This document shows, one piece after another, positions 63,681 through 64,000 of a stretch of 64,000 bases of DNA. The DNA lies in assembly GCA_003260075.1 (NCBI GenBank), contig QLIY01000787.1, positions 1 to 64,000 of the forward strand. The letters are read 5' to 3'. A program made the translations under genes and the position numbers. Below the pieces are notes generated by a model. It worked only from the letters and a program-made list of their open reading frames with translations. It was not told where the DNA came from and did not search any database. Every line of letters starts with the position of its first letter. Within the stretch, counting starts at the first letter, position 1. Origin of the DNA: Phallusia mammillata. Lineage: Eukaryota > Chordata > Ascidiacea > Phlebobranchia > Ascidiidae.

Positions 63681-64000
63681 ACAAATTGCAACGGTGGGTT
63701 CTGCATCATCTGTAGCCGAGAAGTCAAAATAAAAGGTTATTCACCATAACTCTACAAAGTCTTCCAGGAAAAAAACGACAACCGAAAGTTCCATATACTT
63801 ATTTAGTATTGATTGGGGTAACTTTGCAGAAATATCAAAGTCACAAAAATGAGGAATTGCAGTGAGTATGTTACCATACAACACTTTTCCAGGCAAGAAA
63901 AATCTAATACAAGGTAATTCATACAAAAACGACAAAAATGCATAAATGTGCGTTACAAAATCAGAACAAAATGACTTCACCAGTTGCAAAAAGTATAAAA
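63681..64000. other. AT-rich end of the window
   Basis: Nothing recognised. The - strand frame at 63741-63989 lacks family features. Confidence 0.4.

Overview
The window looks like nuclear DNA of an invertebrate chordate, most likely a Ciona-like ascidian (inference, not a database match). It is AT-rich, with intron-dense genes, small introns, GT-AG splicing, dispersed hAT-type MITEs and tRNA-derived SINE-like repeats. Overlapping contig ends differ by a few percent, as expected for a very polymorphic diploid. No prokaryotic or viral gene set and no CRISPR array is visible.

Five gene models were rebuilt by hand from splice sites; in each, all intron phases agree and the total length is a multiple of three. 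From left to right: (1) a secreted S1 serine-protease homologue, + strand, 1776-4752, 8 exons, 307 aa; (2) a secreted or GPI-anchored fibrillin-like protein with about 16 EGF modules, + strand, 7236-14293, 12 exons, 840 aa; (3) Onecut (one CUT domain plus a Phe48/Met50 homeodomain), - strand, 28798-16039, 3 exons, 775 aa, with a roughly 10 kb intron between the CUT domain and the homeodomain; (4) an NR5A/FTZ-F1 orphan nuclear receptor, + strand, 42091-48268, 9 exons, 527 aa, with one GC-AG intron; (5) an UNC93-like 12-TM protein, - strand, 53925-49347, 9 exons, 512 aa, convergent with NR5A.

The Onecut intron and the 13 kb between Onecut and NR5A hold no convincing coding sequence. They contain CpG-richer islands that are candidate regulatory DNA, a roughly 1.4 kb foldback element and SINE-like repeats. 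The right 10 kb is mostly MITEs and tandem repeats, with two weak orphan-exon candidates.

A technical signal dominates the window. Fifteen pure poly-C runs (six of 10 nt or very close; nine of 43-98 nt counting the long ones and flanking Cs) all lie on the + strand, and several are flanked by the same sequence on both sides. They behave like scaffold gaps filled with C, not biology. Proteins read through them (poly-Pro or poly-Gly) were discarded. The inverted duplication 1-476 / 5641-6120 abuts one run and suggests that the contig carrying the protease gene may be misoriented.

The genes do not form one pathway. Onecut and NR5A are two conserved transcription-factor genes lying divergently about 13 kb apart, flanked by extracellular-protein and membrane-protein genes.
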